Shown: piece by piece, positions 1-9,880 of the stretch
Layout: each line of letters begins with the position of its first letter
Position numbering within the stretch: the stretch's first letter is position 1
DNA from: Waterburya agarophytonicola KI4
Lineage (GTDB): Bacteria > Cyanobacteriota > Cyanobacteriia > Cyanobacteriales > Xenococcaceae
Direction of reading: 5' to 3'
DNA: 64,000 nt
NCBI RefSeq assembly: GCF_020640915.1
Contig: NZ_JADWDC010000003.1
Span: 44,121 to 108,120 of the forward strand
Made by a program: the position numbers and the translations under genes
The notes under the pieces: model-generated
The model's input: the letters and a program-made list of their open reading frames with translations, nothing else
Told to the model about the DNA's origin: nothing
Database searches by the model: none

Positions 1-35
1 TTCTTTCTGAAGCAATTTAGACGCTTGACTATTTT

Positions 36-506
36 TTAGTAGCGATAATGAGCAAAAGCTTTGTTAGCTTCTGCCATCCTGTGAGTTTCCTCTCTTTTCT
101 TCATTGCCCCGCCAGTTTCATTAGCCGCATCCATGATTTCACTAGCTAACTTTCCTGACATAGTACGACCGCCTCTAGAACGAGCGAATTGAATCAACCA
201 ACGTAGAGCTAAAGTTGTACCTCTACCCTGTCTGACTTCCATCGGAACTTGGTATGTTGCTCCACCTACTCGGCGTGCCTTAACTTCCACTAAAGGAGTT
301 AGATTTTTAATTGCTTGTTCAAATACTTCAATTGGCTCGTTACCTGTTCTTTCGCCAATTATAGTCATTGCATCGTAGATGATACGAGAAGCCAGGGACT
401 GCTTTCCACTACGCATGATTCTTCTAATAGTCATGCTAAGTAGACGACTATTATAGACTGGATCTGGAGGAACGGGACGTTTTTTCTTGGTTGAACGACG
501 AGACAT
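36..506 (-). CDS. rpsG: 30S ribosomal protein S7
   Basis: Primary 16S rRNA-binding protein that nucleates assembly of the 30S head. The 156-residue product has the standard bacterial S7 length and starts [11 protein letters not shown]; the central part carries the S7 signatures VGGATYQVP and [11 protein letters not shown]. It lies downstream of rpsL on the same strand, the usual str-operon order, and fusA would be expected just beyond the left edge of the window. The distance to rpsL (325 bp) is longer than usual and contains inverted repeats, so rpsG may have its own promoter or leader control. Identity is clear. Confidence 0.98.
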   Translation of the reverse strand: MSRRSTKKKRPVPPDPVYNSRLLSMTIRRIMRSGKQSLASRIIYDAMTIIGERTGNEPIEVFEQAIKNLTPLVEVKARRVGGATYQVPMEVRQGRGTTLALRWLIQFARSRGGRTMSGKLASEIMDAANETGGAMKKREETHRMAEANKAFAHYRY

Positions 507-831
507 TGGATTATTACTTTACTTTTTTAAGGAATATGAAACTTTTGACTTAAACGCTCTCAAGTTTGACTGAGTTTCCACGAATAAGTTTTAACAAACC
601 ATGGTTTGCTATTGATTGATAGTGCAGAAACTAAAACTTATTAAATACAATAGTCAAGATCTGCTCGTCAGTAATACATCAAGGTATTACTAAAAAAGTA
701 TTTTGAAAAGACTTGGAAGTAATTTTTTATCAAAGGAACTATTCTCTTCTACTATGGCAACTCTTTAGAATCAGAATAGATTTCAGCCGTTAATTTTCTA
801 ATGATAAAAGTACAACACAAGATTAGAACGA
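507..831. other. rpsL-rpsG intercistronic region with nested inverted repeats
   Basis: No ORF is seen in these 325 bases. The perfect 11-bp arms at 583-593 and 632-642 enclose a perfect 14-bp palindrome at 595-608. A separate 8-bp hairpin is at 670-677/684-691 with a six-base loop. On the transcribed (minus) strand none of these is followed by a T-run, so they do not look like simple terminators. In E. coli the rpsL-rpsG spacer is the S7 autoregulatory target; a similar role here is inference only. Confidence 0.5.
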
Positions 832-1203
832 TTATTTAGGACGTTTGGTACCGTATTTAGATCGGCTTTGCGCTCTATCTTTGACCCCAGTTGTGTCCAA
901 AGTACCACGAACTATGTGATATCTAACTCCAGGGAGATCTTTAACTCTTCCTCCGCGAATCAGAACCACTGAGTGTTCTTGTAGGTTGTGTCCAATCCCT
1001 GGTATATAAGCGGTAACTTCAAAACCAGAAGTTAAACGTACCCTTGCTACTTTTCTGAGGGCGGAATTAGGTTTTTTGGGAGTGGTAGTATATACCCTAG
1101 TACAAACGCCACGACGTTGGGGGCATTCTTTTAGAGCAGGAGATTTGGTTTTCTTGTTAGATTTGGATCTTTCGCTACGAATGAGTTGCTGAATAGTGGG
1201 CAT
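832..1203 (-). CDS. rpsL: 30S ribosomal protein S12
   Basis: Decoding-site ribosomal protein. The 123-residue product has the invariant S12 blocks [15 protein letters not shown] and [16 protein letters not shown]. The two lysines at the positions where streptomycin-resistance substitutions usually occur are wild type, as is the aspartate that is often beta-methylthiolated in other bacteria. It is the first gene of the str cluster here and is followed by rpsG. The start ATG is the only reasonable one. Identity is certain. Confidence 0.98.
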   Translation of the reverse strand: MPTIQQLIRSERSKSNKKTKSPALKECPQRRGVCTRVYTTTPKKPNSALRKVARVRLTSGFEVTAYIPGIGHNLQEHSVVLIRGGRVKDLPGVRYHIVRGTLDTTGVKDRAQSRSKYGTKRPK

Positions 1204-1348
1204 AGGTAATGGCTTGTGTGGTTTTAAATCCTCTTCATCTATTAGTTTTTAAACAGGCTAACAGAATAGCAGACAAATTTCGATTGTATGCTATTTTGCT
1301 ATTATATGTCAATTTTTAGTAAAAAAGACTACAGATTACCCAGGCTGT

Positions 1349-1723
1349 TTATTTGTTGCCGATCGCCTTGGTGTCAATTGCTTTTAGGCTGGAAAAAGAT
1401 ATTCCGCAACCACAAACGTCTTTGACCAGGGGATTATGAAATCTGAATCCACCTCCCATTAAATCTTCTGCGTAGTCTATCGTTAAATTTTCTAGATATT
1501 CCCGACCATCGCGATCGACAATTATATTGATACCATCGATCTCTAATAAGCGATCGCTCGAAGAAGGAAGATTATCTAGATCGCCATCTTGTAAGTGCAA
1601 TTTATAAAATAAGCCAGAACATCCTCCAAAATTAATGCTTAACTTCAGAAGAAAGTCTGACTGTTGTTGATTGCGCTGGATGCGTCTAATTTCTTGGGCT
1701 GCTGAAGAACTTATCTGTAACAC
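1349..1723 (-). CDS. IscA/SufA/HesB-family iron-sulfur assembly protein
   Basis: A 124-residue A-type carrier, one domain only. The three conserved cysteines of the family are present: one in FGGCSGLFYKL near residue 34 and two in the C-terminal CGCGISF. These proteins bind and pass on Fe-S clusters or iron to apo-proteins. No nif or suf genes are adjacent, so this is the dispersed cyanobacterial type rather than the nif-linked HesB. It is transcribed in the same direction as rpsL, which lies 145 bp downstream of it. The family is firm; which paralogue it is cannot be told. Confidence 0.9.
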   Translation of the reverse strand: MLQISSSAAQEIRRIQRNQQQSDFLLKLSINFGGCSGLFYKLHLQDGDLDNLPSSSDRLLEIDGINIIVDRDGREYLENLTIDYAEDLMGGGFRFHNPLVKDVCGCGISFSSLKAIDTKAIGNK

Positions 1724-1816
1724 GAATGAACCTGTTGCTTTGTCTACGTTAAAATATGCTACAGCAAAAAAATCGAACTTAAAAAATTAAATATGAAAAC
1801 AGTAATCCTCCCCTGA

Positions 1817-2269
1817 TTATTTGCGGGCATAATCATCGCTAAAACGGATGATATCGTCTTCTCCTAAGTATTGACCGTTTTGCACTTCAATCAAAACTAA
1901 TTTGATGACTCCAGGATTTTCTAGACGGTGAGTAGTACACTGAGGAACATAGGTAGATTGATTGCTACTTAAAATCATTTCTCGTTCGCCACAGTTAACT
2001 TTAGCAGTACCAGAAACTACAATCCAGTGTTCGCTTCTATGGTGATGCATTTGTAAACTAAGGCGATGACCGGGATTTACTTCGATACGTTTAATTTTAT
2101 ATCCCGTACCTTCTTCTAAAGTAGTAAACGAACCCCAGGGACGAATTTCCGTAGGAGCAGCCTTTTTGCCAGCAATCTCCATACCATCAGTTTCCTGCTC
2201 GGTTGAAGAAAAAGATTTGGGTTCCAATTTTTTGTTAGTGCTGAACTTGGTTTTTGTAGACTGAGACAT
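1817..2269 (-). CDS. Cupin protein, mannose-6-phosphate isomerase type II C-terminal domain-like
   Basis: A 150-residue protein. After a charged, low-complexity N-terminus of about 40 residues comes a single cupin domain starting RPWGSFTTLEEG. The metal-binding cupin motif LQMHHHRSEHWIVVSGTA is complete, and the second half carries PQCTTHRLENPG. The domain matches the C-terminal part of bifunctional GDP-mannose pyrophosphorylase/phosphomannose isomerase proteins but stands alone, without the nucleotidyltransferase half. Standalone versions are common in cyanobacteria and their substrate is not always known, so isomerase activity is a family-level guess. It is about 90 bp from the Fe-S carrier gene on the same strand. 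Confidence 0.82.
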   Translation of the reverse strand: MSQSTKTKFSTNKKLEPKSFSSTEQETDGMEIAGKKAAPTEIRPWGSFTTLEEGTGYKIKRIEVNPGHRLSLQMHHHRSEHWIVVSGTAKVNCGEREMILSSNQSTYVPQCTTHRLENPGVIKLVLIEVQNGQYLGEDDIIRFSDDYARK

Positions 2270-3102
2270 AATTGCTAGTTATTGATGGGTAAATAGTGTA
2301 TGAACTTAATTTACATTATGGAGATAAATTGACCTTTATCTGGTAATGGTTCAAATCAATCTATCCAAAAGATAGCAAACAATTGTAGAAAACTTAAACA
2401 TACTACCCCTATAGATTGCTACATTTATACAGAATCTTCACAAAATTGAATTGGAATAGTGAAAATATTCAACAGTCTGTAACTCCCGACCAAATTATTG
2501 TTGACCAAAACTGTAGTCAATCTAGCTTTTTGTTAGAGTCGGTTCGATTACAATAAAGTGTTAATTAATCATCTATGAAGAAGATGAGAAAAGCGGTGTA
2601 TCAGCACCATGATTTAGATGTGCTTTAAAACTTAGAGCATTTTTCTAGCTCTCAACATATGGCATTGATAGTCTTAATGATTTTTCATTGGGAGATCGTT
2701 TTTATTATTGAAGACGGGTGAGGGGCTAATCAAAGAAGCTAATACTGAGATCTATCACTTTAAGGGAAGCGAGCAAAGCATAAAAGTATATTTGACATCT
2801 TTTGTATTTAGCCCGAACAAAAAAGATTAGGTAACAAAAGAATTATTTGTCATTTGATTGCTAAAATATCCGTACTCGAAATGCTTACGGTCAGTTTAAC
2901 TGTTTTATTTTTTACTTAGCCATGATTCAGCAAAATTATACAATCTGATACCAACAAAATATGATGTTCCTTCAATGGTATTTTAAGAAAATTAATTTAC
3001 GCCATATACTTTGTAATCGGTACTTATATTTTTCGCTCTAAAACAAACTGGGGATAGCAATAAACAGTTGGAATCTTATCTAGAAAAAATTACTACATTT
3101 GT
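2270..3102. other. Long AT-rich intergenic region upstream of glutamate synthase
   Basis: The 833 bases separate the minus-strand cupin gene from the plus-strand glutamate synthase gene, so two promoters should lie here. No ORF longer than a few tens of codons, no tRNA fold and no insertion sequence end were recognised. A 17-codon ATG ORF at 2575-2628 has no support. The gltS leader may start anywhere in the right half. Confidence 0.5.
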
Positions 3103-6100
3103 ATGAGCAAGTACGAAATGAAATCAAAAAAAATTATAGAAAAAAATACAATTCAATCGGGATTACAACCCAGGTCTGATGATAAACCTTTCGGGGGTCA
3201 ACGTTGGTTAGTAGAAGAACGGGACGCTTGTGGTGTAGGATTTATTGCTTATCAAGATGGTAGAGAAAGCAATAAAATTGTCGTTCAGGCTCTTAAAGCT
3301 CTTGGATGTATGGAGCATCGTGGCGGATGTAGTGCCGATCGCGATTCTGGAGACGGTGCGGGAATTATGACCGCATTACCACAGAAAATTTTTGCTAGCT
3401 GGTTTAGTAGTAACAATATTTCTCAGCCAGCAGTAGAAGCTTGGGGCGTAGGGATGGTGTTTTTGCCCCAGGATGCAGACCAAATTGCAGCCGAGAAAAA
3501 ATTTATTGAAGATACGGTTAGAGCCGAAAATTTAACCGTATTAGGTTGGCGAAAAGTGCCAGTCAAACCAGAGGTATTGGGGGAACAAGCTAGAGCAAAT
3601 CAGCCTCATATCGAGCAGATTGTGGTTACTTCTCCTGAAGGATTGAGCGGGGATGAACTAGACCGTAAGCTGTATATAGCTAGGTCACGAGTGGGTAAGA
3701 AATTAACCGACGATTTTTATATCTGTTCTTTTTCCTGCCGTACTATTGTTTATAAAGGCATGGTGCGATCGGTTATTTTGGGTGAATTTTATCAAGATCT
3801 GACTAATCCAGATTTTGAAAGTACCTTTGCGGTTTATCATCGTCGTTTTAGTACTAATACGATGCCTAAATGGCCCTTTGCCCAACCAATGAGGATTTTG
3901 GGTCATAACGGCGAAATTAATACTCTTCTGGGTAACATTAACTGGATGAGTAACAGGGAAAAAGAACTAGTTTCTAACTTTAGCGACGCGACCTTACCAG
4001 GGTGGACTCATGAAGAAATGGAAGCCTTAACTCCTATTGTGAACAATGACAATAGTGATTCTTACAACTTAGATAGTGCGATGGAATTGCTCGTGCGGAC
4101 TGGTCGCAGCATCCCCGAAGCAGCGATGATTCTTGTTCCAGAAGCCTATAAAAATCAGCCTGGGTTGCAAGAATATCCTGAAATTGTTGATTTTTATGAA
4201 TATCACAGCGGTCAACAAGAACCTTGGGATGGTCCTGCACTATTGGTATACAGTGACGGCAAAACTGTCGGTGCATCCCTAGACCGCAACGGTTTGCGCC
4301 CTGCTCGTTACACTATTACCAAAGACGGTTATGTGGTAGTAGGCTCGGAAACAGGAGTAGTGGATCTACCCGACGAAGAAGTCGTGGAAAAAGGTAGATT
4401 GGGCCCTGGGCAAACCATTGTGGTAGACCTCAAAACTAAAGAAATACTGCGCAACTGGGACGTAAAGCAGCGGGTAGCTCAAGCTAATCCTTATGGGGAA
4501 TGGGTCAAAGAACATCGTCGAACTGTTGAAGCTCAGGAATTTGGTGCGAAAAATATTTTAAGTACACAGCAATTGCTACAGCGACAAACAGCATTTGGCT
4601 ATACTGCCGAAGATTTGGAATTGATTATTCAATCGATGGCAATTGATGGAAAAGAGCCTACTTTCTGTATGGGTGATGATATTCCCCTGGCAGTGCTTTC
4701 GAATAAACCTAGATTGTTATATGACTACTTCAAACAAAGATTTGCTCAGGTAACAAATCCCGCGATCGATCCTCTGCGAGAAAGCTTGGTCATGTCTTTG
4801 TCAATGCAGCTGGGGGCAAAAGGCAATCTTCTCAATCTCAAGCCTGAAGATGCGAGAATGCTTAAGCTAGAGTCGCCCATAATTAATGATGAAGAATTAA
4901 GCGCAATCGAGTCTTCTAATTTTAAGACAGAGAAATTATCAACACTCTATAAGATTGAAACTGGTCCTAATGGCTTACGAGACGCGGTAACTAAAATCTG
5001 TCAGGCGGCTACTGATGCGGTGAAAGCAGGAGTAGAGATTATTATCCTGAGCGATCGCTCAGAGGATATTGGCACGGAATATAGTTATATTCCTCCTTTG
5101 TTGGCTGTGGGAGCAGTTCATCATCACCTGATTCGCCAGGGAATACGTTTGCGTACTTCTTTGGTAGTGGATACGGCGCAATGCTGGAGTACTCATCATT
5201 ACGCTTGTTTGATTGGTTATGGTGCTTCGGCAGTATGTCCTTACTTAACTTTAGAAAGTGTTCGTCAGTGGTGGAACGATCCGAAGACACAAAGATTGAT
5301 GGCAAACGAGCGTATTGAAGCTATCAGTTTAGATAAGGCTCAAAGAAACTATCGCCAGTCTATTGAAGCAGGTTTGTTGAAGATTCTTTCTAAAATGGGA
5401 ATCTCCTTGCTATCTTCCTATCACGGCGCGCAAATTTTTGAAGCACTAGGCTTAGGAGTGGATTTAGTCGATTTAGCCTTTGCTGGTACAACCTCTCGTT
5501 TGGGTGGCTTAACTGTTGCTGAATTGGCGCAAGAGGTTATTGCTTTCCATCACAAAGCCTTCCCCGAACTTGAAAGTAAGAAGCTGGAAAACTATGGCTT
5601 TGTTAAGTATAAAAAAGGCGGAGAATATCATATGAATTCTCCTGAAATGTCTAAAGCCTTGCATAAAGCAGTAGCTAGCAAAGAATACGACCACTACGAG
5701 CTTTATAAGCAACACCTCCAAGAAAGACCTGCAACAGCTTTAAGAGATTTACTAGATTTTAAAAGCGATCGCGAATCTATTTCTATTGACGAAGTAGAAT
5801 CAGTCGAAAGCATCTTTACTCGCTTCTGTACTGGGGGTATGTCTCTGGGATCTTTATCTAGAGAAGCCCACGAAACTCTAGCTGTAGCCATGAACCGTAT
5901 TGGCGGTAAGTCCAACTCTGGAGAAGGTGGCGAAGATACCGTTCGCTTTAAAGTGTTAAATGATGTAACAGATGGTAAGTCTCCTACTTTACCTCACTTG
6001 AATGGTCTACAAAACGGTGATACTGCCAGTTCGGCAATTAAACAAGTTGCATCGGGACGCTTTGGAGTAACTCCAGAGTACCTCATGAGTGCCAAACAAA

Positions 6101-7764
6101 TTGAGATCAAACTCGCTCAGGGTGCAAAACCAGGAGAAGGAGGACAGCTACCAGGGAAGAAAGTCAGTCCTTACATTGCTTCCTTACGTCGTTCAAAACC
6201 AGGAGTAACTTTAATTTCTCCTCCTCCCCATCACGATATCTATTCCATTGAAGATTTAGCGCAGTTAATCTTTGACCTCCATCAAATTAATCCCGCAGCC
6301 AAGGTTTCTGTCAAACTAGTAGCAGAAATAGGTATTGGTACAATTGCAGCAGGGGTAGCTAAAGCTAACTCCGACGTGATTCAAATTTCTGGTCACGATG
6401 GCGGTACTGGCGCATCGCCTTTAAGTTCGATTAAACACGCTGGTACTCCTTGGGAATTAGGGCTTACCGAGGTACATCGAGTACTATTGCAGAATAAATT
6501 GCGCGATCGCGTTTTACTCCGTGCTGATGGTGGTTTAAAAACTGGCTGGGACGTAATTATGGCTGCCCTAATGGGTGCCGAAGAATATGGCTTCGGTTCG
6601 ATCGCCATGATTGCCGAAGGCTGCATTATGGCTCGTGTCTGTCACATGAATACTTGTCCTGTGGGGGTTGCAACCCAGCAACAGCATTTGAGAGATCGCT
6701 TTAAGGGTGTTCCTGAAAATGTAGTGAACTTCTTTTTCTTTGTGGCAGAGGAAGTAAGACAGTTATTAGCTAAATTAGGCTATCGCAGTTTAAATGAAAT
6801 TATCGGACGTGCTGACTTATTGGTGCAAAACTCTGAGGCTCATATTGCTAAAACTAGCGGTTTAGATTTAAGCTGCTTGATCGACTTGCCTAACGTTAAA
6901 GAAGATCGCAGTTGGTTAGAACATGGTGATGTTCACACCAATGATAATGTTATAGATGATGAAATATTAGCCGATCCTAATATTGCTGGTGCGATCGCCA
7001 ATCAAGGCACGGTGGCTAAAGATATCCGCATTATTAATACAGATCGCAGTGTCGGTGGCAGAATATCGGGTGCGATCGCTTCGGAATACGGCAACAGTGG
7101 TTTTGAAGGAGAACTTACTTTAATATTCAAAGGTTCGGCTGGTCAAAGCTTTGGCGCATTTAACTTGCCAGGAATGAAAATGATTATTTCTGGGGAAGCA
7201 AACGACTACGTAGGTAAAGGAATGCACGGTGGCGAAATCATTATTTCCCCTAGCACTAAATCTACCTATGACGCAGCTACTAACGTGATTATTGGTAATA
7301 CTTGCTTGTATGGTGCGACTGGTGGCGCACTATATGCCAACGGACGGGCTGGTGAAAGATTTGCCGTCCGTAACTCCATGGGTAAAGCCGTTATTGAAGG
7401 GGCTGGCGATCACTGTTGCGAATATATGACAGGGGGTTTAGTTGTCGTTTTGGGTGAAGTTGGTCGCAATGTAGGTGCTGGTATGACAGGCGGTTTGGGC
7501 TATTTCCTCGATGAAAATGGTACTTTTGCCAGCAAAGTTAACCCTGAGATTGTCAAAATCCAAAGAGTTGTTTCTGAGGCTGGTGCAAACCAACTTAAAG
7601 AAATGATTCAACAACACGTAGCTAAAACAGGCAGTGCCAAAGGAAAAGCAATTCTCGCAGACTGGGATAACTATCTAGGTCAATTCTGGCAGGTAGTACC
7701 ACCTTCGGAAGCAGATCGACCAGAAGCAGGTGCAGAAGAATCTAAAACCCTGACCTCTGTTTAA
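3103..7764 (+). CDS. gltS: Ferredoxin-dependent glutamate synthase (Fd-GOGAT)
   Basis: Converts 2-oxoglutarate and glutamine to two glutamates with electrons from ferredoxin, the second half of the GS-GOGAT ammonium assimilation route. The 1553-residue protein has the N-terminal Ntn glutaminase domain with catalytic Cys43 in DACGVGF, so the first 42 residues should be removed by processing. Next come the central domain, the FMN-binding synthase domain and the C-terminal beta-helix. The 3Fe-4S motif CX5CX4C is in [12 protein letters not shown] near residue 1175. An extra segment ending [15 protein letters not shown] marks the ferredoxin-dependent class, and no gltD small subunit is nearby. The gene stands alone. 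A GTAN8TAC sequence overlaps the start codon. Confidence 0.96.
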   Translation: MSKYEMKSKKIIEKNTIQSGLQPRSDDKPFGGQRWLVEERDACGVGFIAYQDGRESNKIVVQALKALGCMEHRGGCSADRDSGDGAGIMTALPQKIFASWFSSNNISQPAVEAWGVGMVFLPQDADQIAAEKKFIEDTVRAENLTVLGWRKVPVKPEVLGEQARANQPHIEQIVVTSPEGLSGDELDRKLYIARSRVGKKLTDDFYICSFSCRTIVYKGMVRSVILGEFYQDLTNPDFESTFAVYHRRFSTNTMPKWPFAQPMRILGHNGEINTLLGNINWMSNREKELVSNFSDATLPGWTHEEMEALTPIVNNDNSDSYNLDSAMELLVRTGRSIPEAAMILVPEAYKNQPGLQEYPEIVDFYEYHSGQQEPWDGPALLVYSDGKTVGASLDRNGLRPARYTITKDGYVVVGSETGVVDLPDEEVVEKGRLGPGQTIVVDLKTKEILRNWDVKQRVAQANPYGEWVKEHRRTVEAQEFGAKNILSTQQLLQRQTAFGYTAEDLELIIQSMAIDGKEPTFCMGDDIPLAVLSNKPRLLYDYFKQRFAQVTNPAIDPLRESLVMSLSMQLGAKGNLLNLKPEDARMLKLESPIINDEELSAIESSNFKTEKLSTLYKIETGPNGLRDAVTKICQAATDAVKAGVEIIILSDRSEDIGTEYSYIPPLLAVGAVHHHLIRQGIRLRTSLVVDTAQCWSTHHYACLIGYGASAVCPYLTLESVRQWWNDPKTQRLMANERIEAISLDKAQRNYRQSIEAGLLKILSKMGISLLSSYHGAQIFEALGLGVDLVDLAFAGTTSRLGGLTVAELAQEVIAFHHKAFPELESKKLENYGFVKYKKGGEYHMNSPEMSKALHKAVASKEYDHYELYKQHLQERPATALRDLLDFKSDRESISIDEVESVESIFTRFCTGGMSLGSLSREAHETLAVAMNRIGGKSNSGEGGEDTVRFKVLNDVTDGKSPTLPHLNGLQNGDTASSAIKQVASGRFGVTPEYLMSAKQIEIKLAQGAKPGEGGQLPGKKVSPYIASLRRSKPGVTLISPPPHHDIYSIEDLAQLIFDLHQINPAAKVSVKLVAEIGIGTIAAGVAKANSDVIQISGHDGGTGASPLSSIKHAGTPWELGLTEVHRVLLQNKLRDRVLLRADGGLKTGWDVIMAALMGAEEYGFGSIAMIAEGCIMARVCHMNTCPVGVATQQQHLRDRFKGVPENVVNFFFFVAEEVRQLLAKLGYRSLNEIIGRADLLVQNSEAHIAKTSGLDLSCLIDLPNVKEDRSWLEHGDVHTNDNVIDDEILADPNIAGAIANQGTVAKDIRIINTDRSVGGRISGAIASEYGNSGFEGELTLIFKGSAGQSFGAFNLPGMKMIISGEANDYVGKGMHGGEIIISPSTKSTYDAATNVIIGNTCLYGATGGALYANGRAGERFAVRNSMGKAVIEGAGDHCCEYMTGGLVVVLGEVGRNVGAGMTGGLGYFLDENGTFASKVNPEIVKIQRVVSEAGANQLKEMIQQHVAKTGSAKGKAILADWDNYLGQFWQVVPPSEADRPEAGAEESKTLTSV

Positions 7765-7782
7765 TTTCTAGTTGATTTTGAT

Positions 7783-7820
7783 TAAGGCGATCGCTTTTTT
7801 TGTAAGGCGATCGTTTTTTT
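7783..7820 (+). terminator. Tandem HIP1-plus-T-tract, probable gltS terminator
   Basis: Two near-identical blocks TAAGGCGATCG(C)TTTTTT follow each other about 20 bases downstream of the gltS stop codon. In the first block the GCGATCGC octamer is self-complementary and is followed by seven T residues; the second has lost the last C. Each hairpin would be very short, so termination is inferred from position and the T-runs. Confidence 0.4.
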
Positions 7821-7823
7821 AGT

Positions 7824-7851
7824 TTTCACGCAAAGGCGCAAAGACGCAGAG
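7824..7851. repeat. Short dispersed cyanobacterial repeat-like sequence (CGCAAAGGCGCAAAGACGC)
   Basis: The stretch TTTTCACGCAAAGGCGCAAA followed by GACGCAGAG resembles a short intergenic repeat that I have seen in many cyanobacterial genomes. Only one copy is in this window, so the repeat status comes from memory and not from this sequence. Confidence 0.35.
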
Positions 7852-7922
7852 TAAAAATACAAAGAATAGGATTGTAAAAAGCCGATCGCTATTTTCTTTT
7901 AAGATAATATATTGTATGAAAT

Positions 7923-8018
7923 ATGAATAAGTTAAAAAAAATGGATTTGTATGAGCTTTTTGATTTGTTAGAGGAGTATTTAGAATTTATAAATAGCGAT
8001 CGGGATATATCGAGATAA
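7923..8018 (+). CDS. 31-residue ORF directly upstream of the methyltransferase
   Basis: The ORF starts at ATG 7923 after an in-frame TGA and ends 10 bases before the methyltransferase start codon, so the two would be co-transcribed. The peptide is rich in Leu, Glu and Asp (LYELFDLLEEYLEF), predicted to form one amphipathic acidic helix. It is too short for a classical restriction controller protein with a helix-turn-helix. No clear ribosome-binding site precedes it. It may be a real leader or accessory peptide, a remnant, or chance. Confidence 0.35.
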   Translation: MNKLKKMDLYELFDLLEEYLEFINSDRDISR

Positions 8019-8028
8019 GAAGTAAATA

Positions 8029-9369
8029 ATGACAAATTGTATTCGTTTTATTGATTTGTTTGCTGGTATTGGAGGAATGAGACAAGGATTAGAAAAAGCT
8101 TGTCTAAGTTTGAGAGTTTCTTCAAAATGTGTGTTTACTTCAGAGATTAAGAAGCACGCGATCGCAACATATCAGGAAAATTTTCAAGATAATAATATTC
8201 ATGGAAATATAACTAAAATATCTACCAAAGAAATTCCCGATCACGATATTCTTTTGGCTGGATTTCCTTGTCAACCATTTAGTAGTGCAGGAACAAGACA
8301 AGGTTTTCTTGATACTAGAGGAACACTATTTTTTGAAATCGAAAGAATATTGGAAGCTAAACAACCATTTGGGTTTTTACTAGAAAATGTTGAAGGATTA
8401 GTAAAACACGATAAAGGAAGAACTTTAGCAACGATTATTTCTAAATTAGAACAACTCAATTATGAAGTAAGTTGGAAAGTTATTAATGCTCAAGATTTTA
8501 GTATTCCTCAAGATAGAAAGAGAATTTACATTGTAGGAAATAAAAAGCATCCTGTTTCCTTGAATTTTTTCAAACAAGAAACTGCTACTTTAAAAGATAT
8601 TTTTGAAACAAACAAAGAAGTATTAAAAACCGAGCTTACTACTAAAATTCTAGCTAATTATTCTATTGCGGATTTATACGGAAAAGCTATCAAAGATAAA
8701 AGAGGTGGTAAAGATAATATACATAGCTGGGATATTGAATTAAAAGGAGAAGTAAGTAAATCTCAAAAAATACTTTTAAATCAGCTTTTAAAAGAACGAA
8801 GACGAAAAATATGGGCAGAAAAAAAGGGTATAAAATGGATGGATGGAATGCCTTTAACCATAAAAGAAATACTAATTTTTTACAATTCCTCTAATTTATT
8901 TGAATCGAACAACTTGCAAACTATGTTAGACGATCTAGTAAATAAAGGATATCTTAAATTTGAGCATCCTAAAGATTTAGTAGAGTGCGTTAATAGTAAC
9001 GGCAAAGTTATAAAAAGAAGAGAATATAGAGAAGATTTACCTAAAGGATACAATATTATTGTTGGTAAACTTAGTTTTGATATCAGCAAGATTCTCGATC
9101 CTAATGGTTTTGCTCCAACTCTTGTAGCGACTGATATGAATAAGCTAGCTGTTGTGGATGGAGAAGGTTTAAGAAAACTAACAATCAGAGAAGGTTTAAG
9201 ACTGTTTGGATTTCCAGAGGAATATCAAATTAATTTGCCAGTAGCTAAAGCATTCGATCTATTAGGTAATACTGTAGTTGTTCCTATCGTTGAAGAAATA
9301 TCTAAGAGAATTATTATCCAAAAGTTGATTGCAACACCAAATCAAAACTATAATCTTTGTCCTGTATAA
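8029..9369 (+). CDS. DNA (cytosine-5)-methyltransferase
   Basis: Transfers a methyl group from SAM to C5 of cytosine in a specific DNA target. The 446-residue protein has the C5-MTase motifs in order: FAGIGG at residues 11-16 (motif I, SAM binding), GFPCQPFSS with catalytic Cys81 (motif IV), ENVEGL (motif VI), QDRKRIYIVG (motif VIII) and GNTVVVP near the C-terminus (motif X). Between motifs VIII and IX is a large target-recognition region containing GIKWMDGMPLT. All key residues are intact, so it should be active. The target sequence cannot be read from the protein. A decayed gene on the opposite strand overlaps its last 22 bases, suggesting a former type II restriction-modification pair. Confidence 0.95.
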   Translation: MTNCIRFIDLFAGIGGMRQGLEKACLSLRVSSKCVFTSEIKKHAIATYQENFQDNNIHGNITKISTKEIPDHDILLAGFPCQPFSSAGTRQGFLDTRGTLFFEIERILEAKQPFGFLLENVEGLVKHDKGRTLATIISKLEQLNYEVSWKVINAQDFSIPQDRKRIYIVGNKKHPVSLNFFKQETATLKDIFETNKEVLKTELTTKILANYSIADLYGKAIKDKRGGKDNIHSWDIELKGEVSKSQKILLNQLLKERRRKIWAEKKGIKWMDGMPLTIKEILIFYNSSNLFESNNLQTMLDDLVNKGYLKFEHPKDLVECVNSNGKVIKRREYREDLPKGYNIIVGKLSFDISKILDPNGFAPTLVATDMNKLAVVDGEGLRKLTIREGLRLFGFPEEYQINLPVAKAFDLLGNTVVVPIVEEISKRIIIQKLIATPNQNYNLCPV

Positions 9370-9785
9370 GATAAGTAGTTTTGCTCAACTTGCTCTAACC
9401 AATTTTCATTTGAAACTTGAGTTTTAGAATATTTCATTAAAGTTTGATATAAAGCTTCAACAAAATCTAATCTGTTAATAAAAGGCTTAAATTTTGCCTT
9501 GCTGGAATACCATGAAATTGGTCTTATATTATAGACAACATCTTTTTTAATTTGGCATTTAATCGGATATTTATCTGAACTACCAGTAATTTCCCATATT
9601 TTTTTACACCATCAGTAATTTTCTTTTGGAGTAAAAGATTGTAAATTTGCTTGGCATTCAAAAACATGAGGACAACTGAAGTGATTTTGAACTACTCTTT
9701 AATAACTCACTCTTGAAAGATATGCACCTAAGTTGTAGTTACCTTCTAAATTACACATCGTAAAACTATTGGTACTATAGTGCAT
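9348..9785 (-). pseudogene. Decayed ORF facing the methyltransferase, likely remnant of the cognate restriction endonuclease
   Basis: Reading the minus strand from an ATG at 9785 to a TAG at 9348-9350 gives one continuous frame of 146 codons interrupted by TAA at 9699-9701 and TGA at 9612-9614. The frame between stops reads as normal protein: CNLEGNYNLGAYL, then FSCPHVFECQANLQSFTPKE, then WCKKIWEITGSSDKYPIKCQ and SWYSSKAKFKPFINRLDF. Its end overlaps the convergent methyltransferase gene by 22 bp, a common arrangement for type II pairs. The N-terminal part of a full-size enzyme is missing. I do not recognise the enzyme family with certainty; the endonuclease assignment rests on position. Confidence 0.6.
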
Positions 9786-9822
9786 CCTTTATCGATCTGG
9801 CAGATAAAAATTTTTCAACTAT

Positions 9823-9852
9823 AAAAAAAGAGATGCTTAATTTAAACATCTC
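9823..9852 (-). terminator. Intrinsic terminator of the cox operon
   Basis: On the minus strand GAGATG and CATCTC form a 6-bp stem (9847-9852 with 9830-9835) around an 11-base loop, directly followed by seven T residues. It lies about 30 bases after the coxC stop codon. Confidence 0.75.
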
Positions 9853-9880
9853 CATCAAAAAATAAATTAATTAGTGTTAA

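Noticed and set aside
2535..2552. GGTTCGATTA resembling a tRNA T-loop
   Set aside because: No matching D-arm, anticodon arm or acceptor stem can be built around it.
2575..2628. 17-codon ATG ORF in the spacer before gltS
   Set aside because: Too short, no ribosome-binding site and no recognisable sequence; chance is the simplest explanation.
5042..5305. Minus-strand open frame inside gltS
   Set aside because: Lies wholly inside a certain gene and gives a Ser/Pro-rich product with no domain; a shadow frame.
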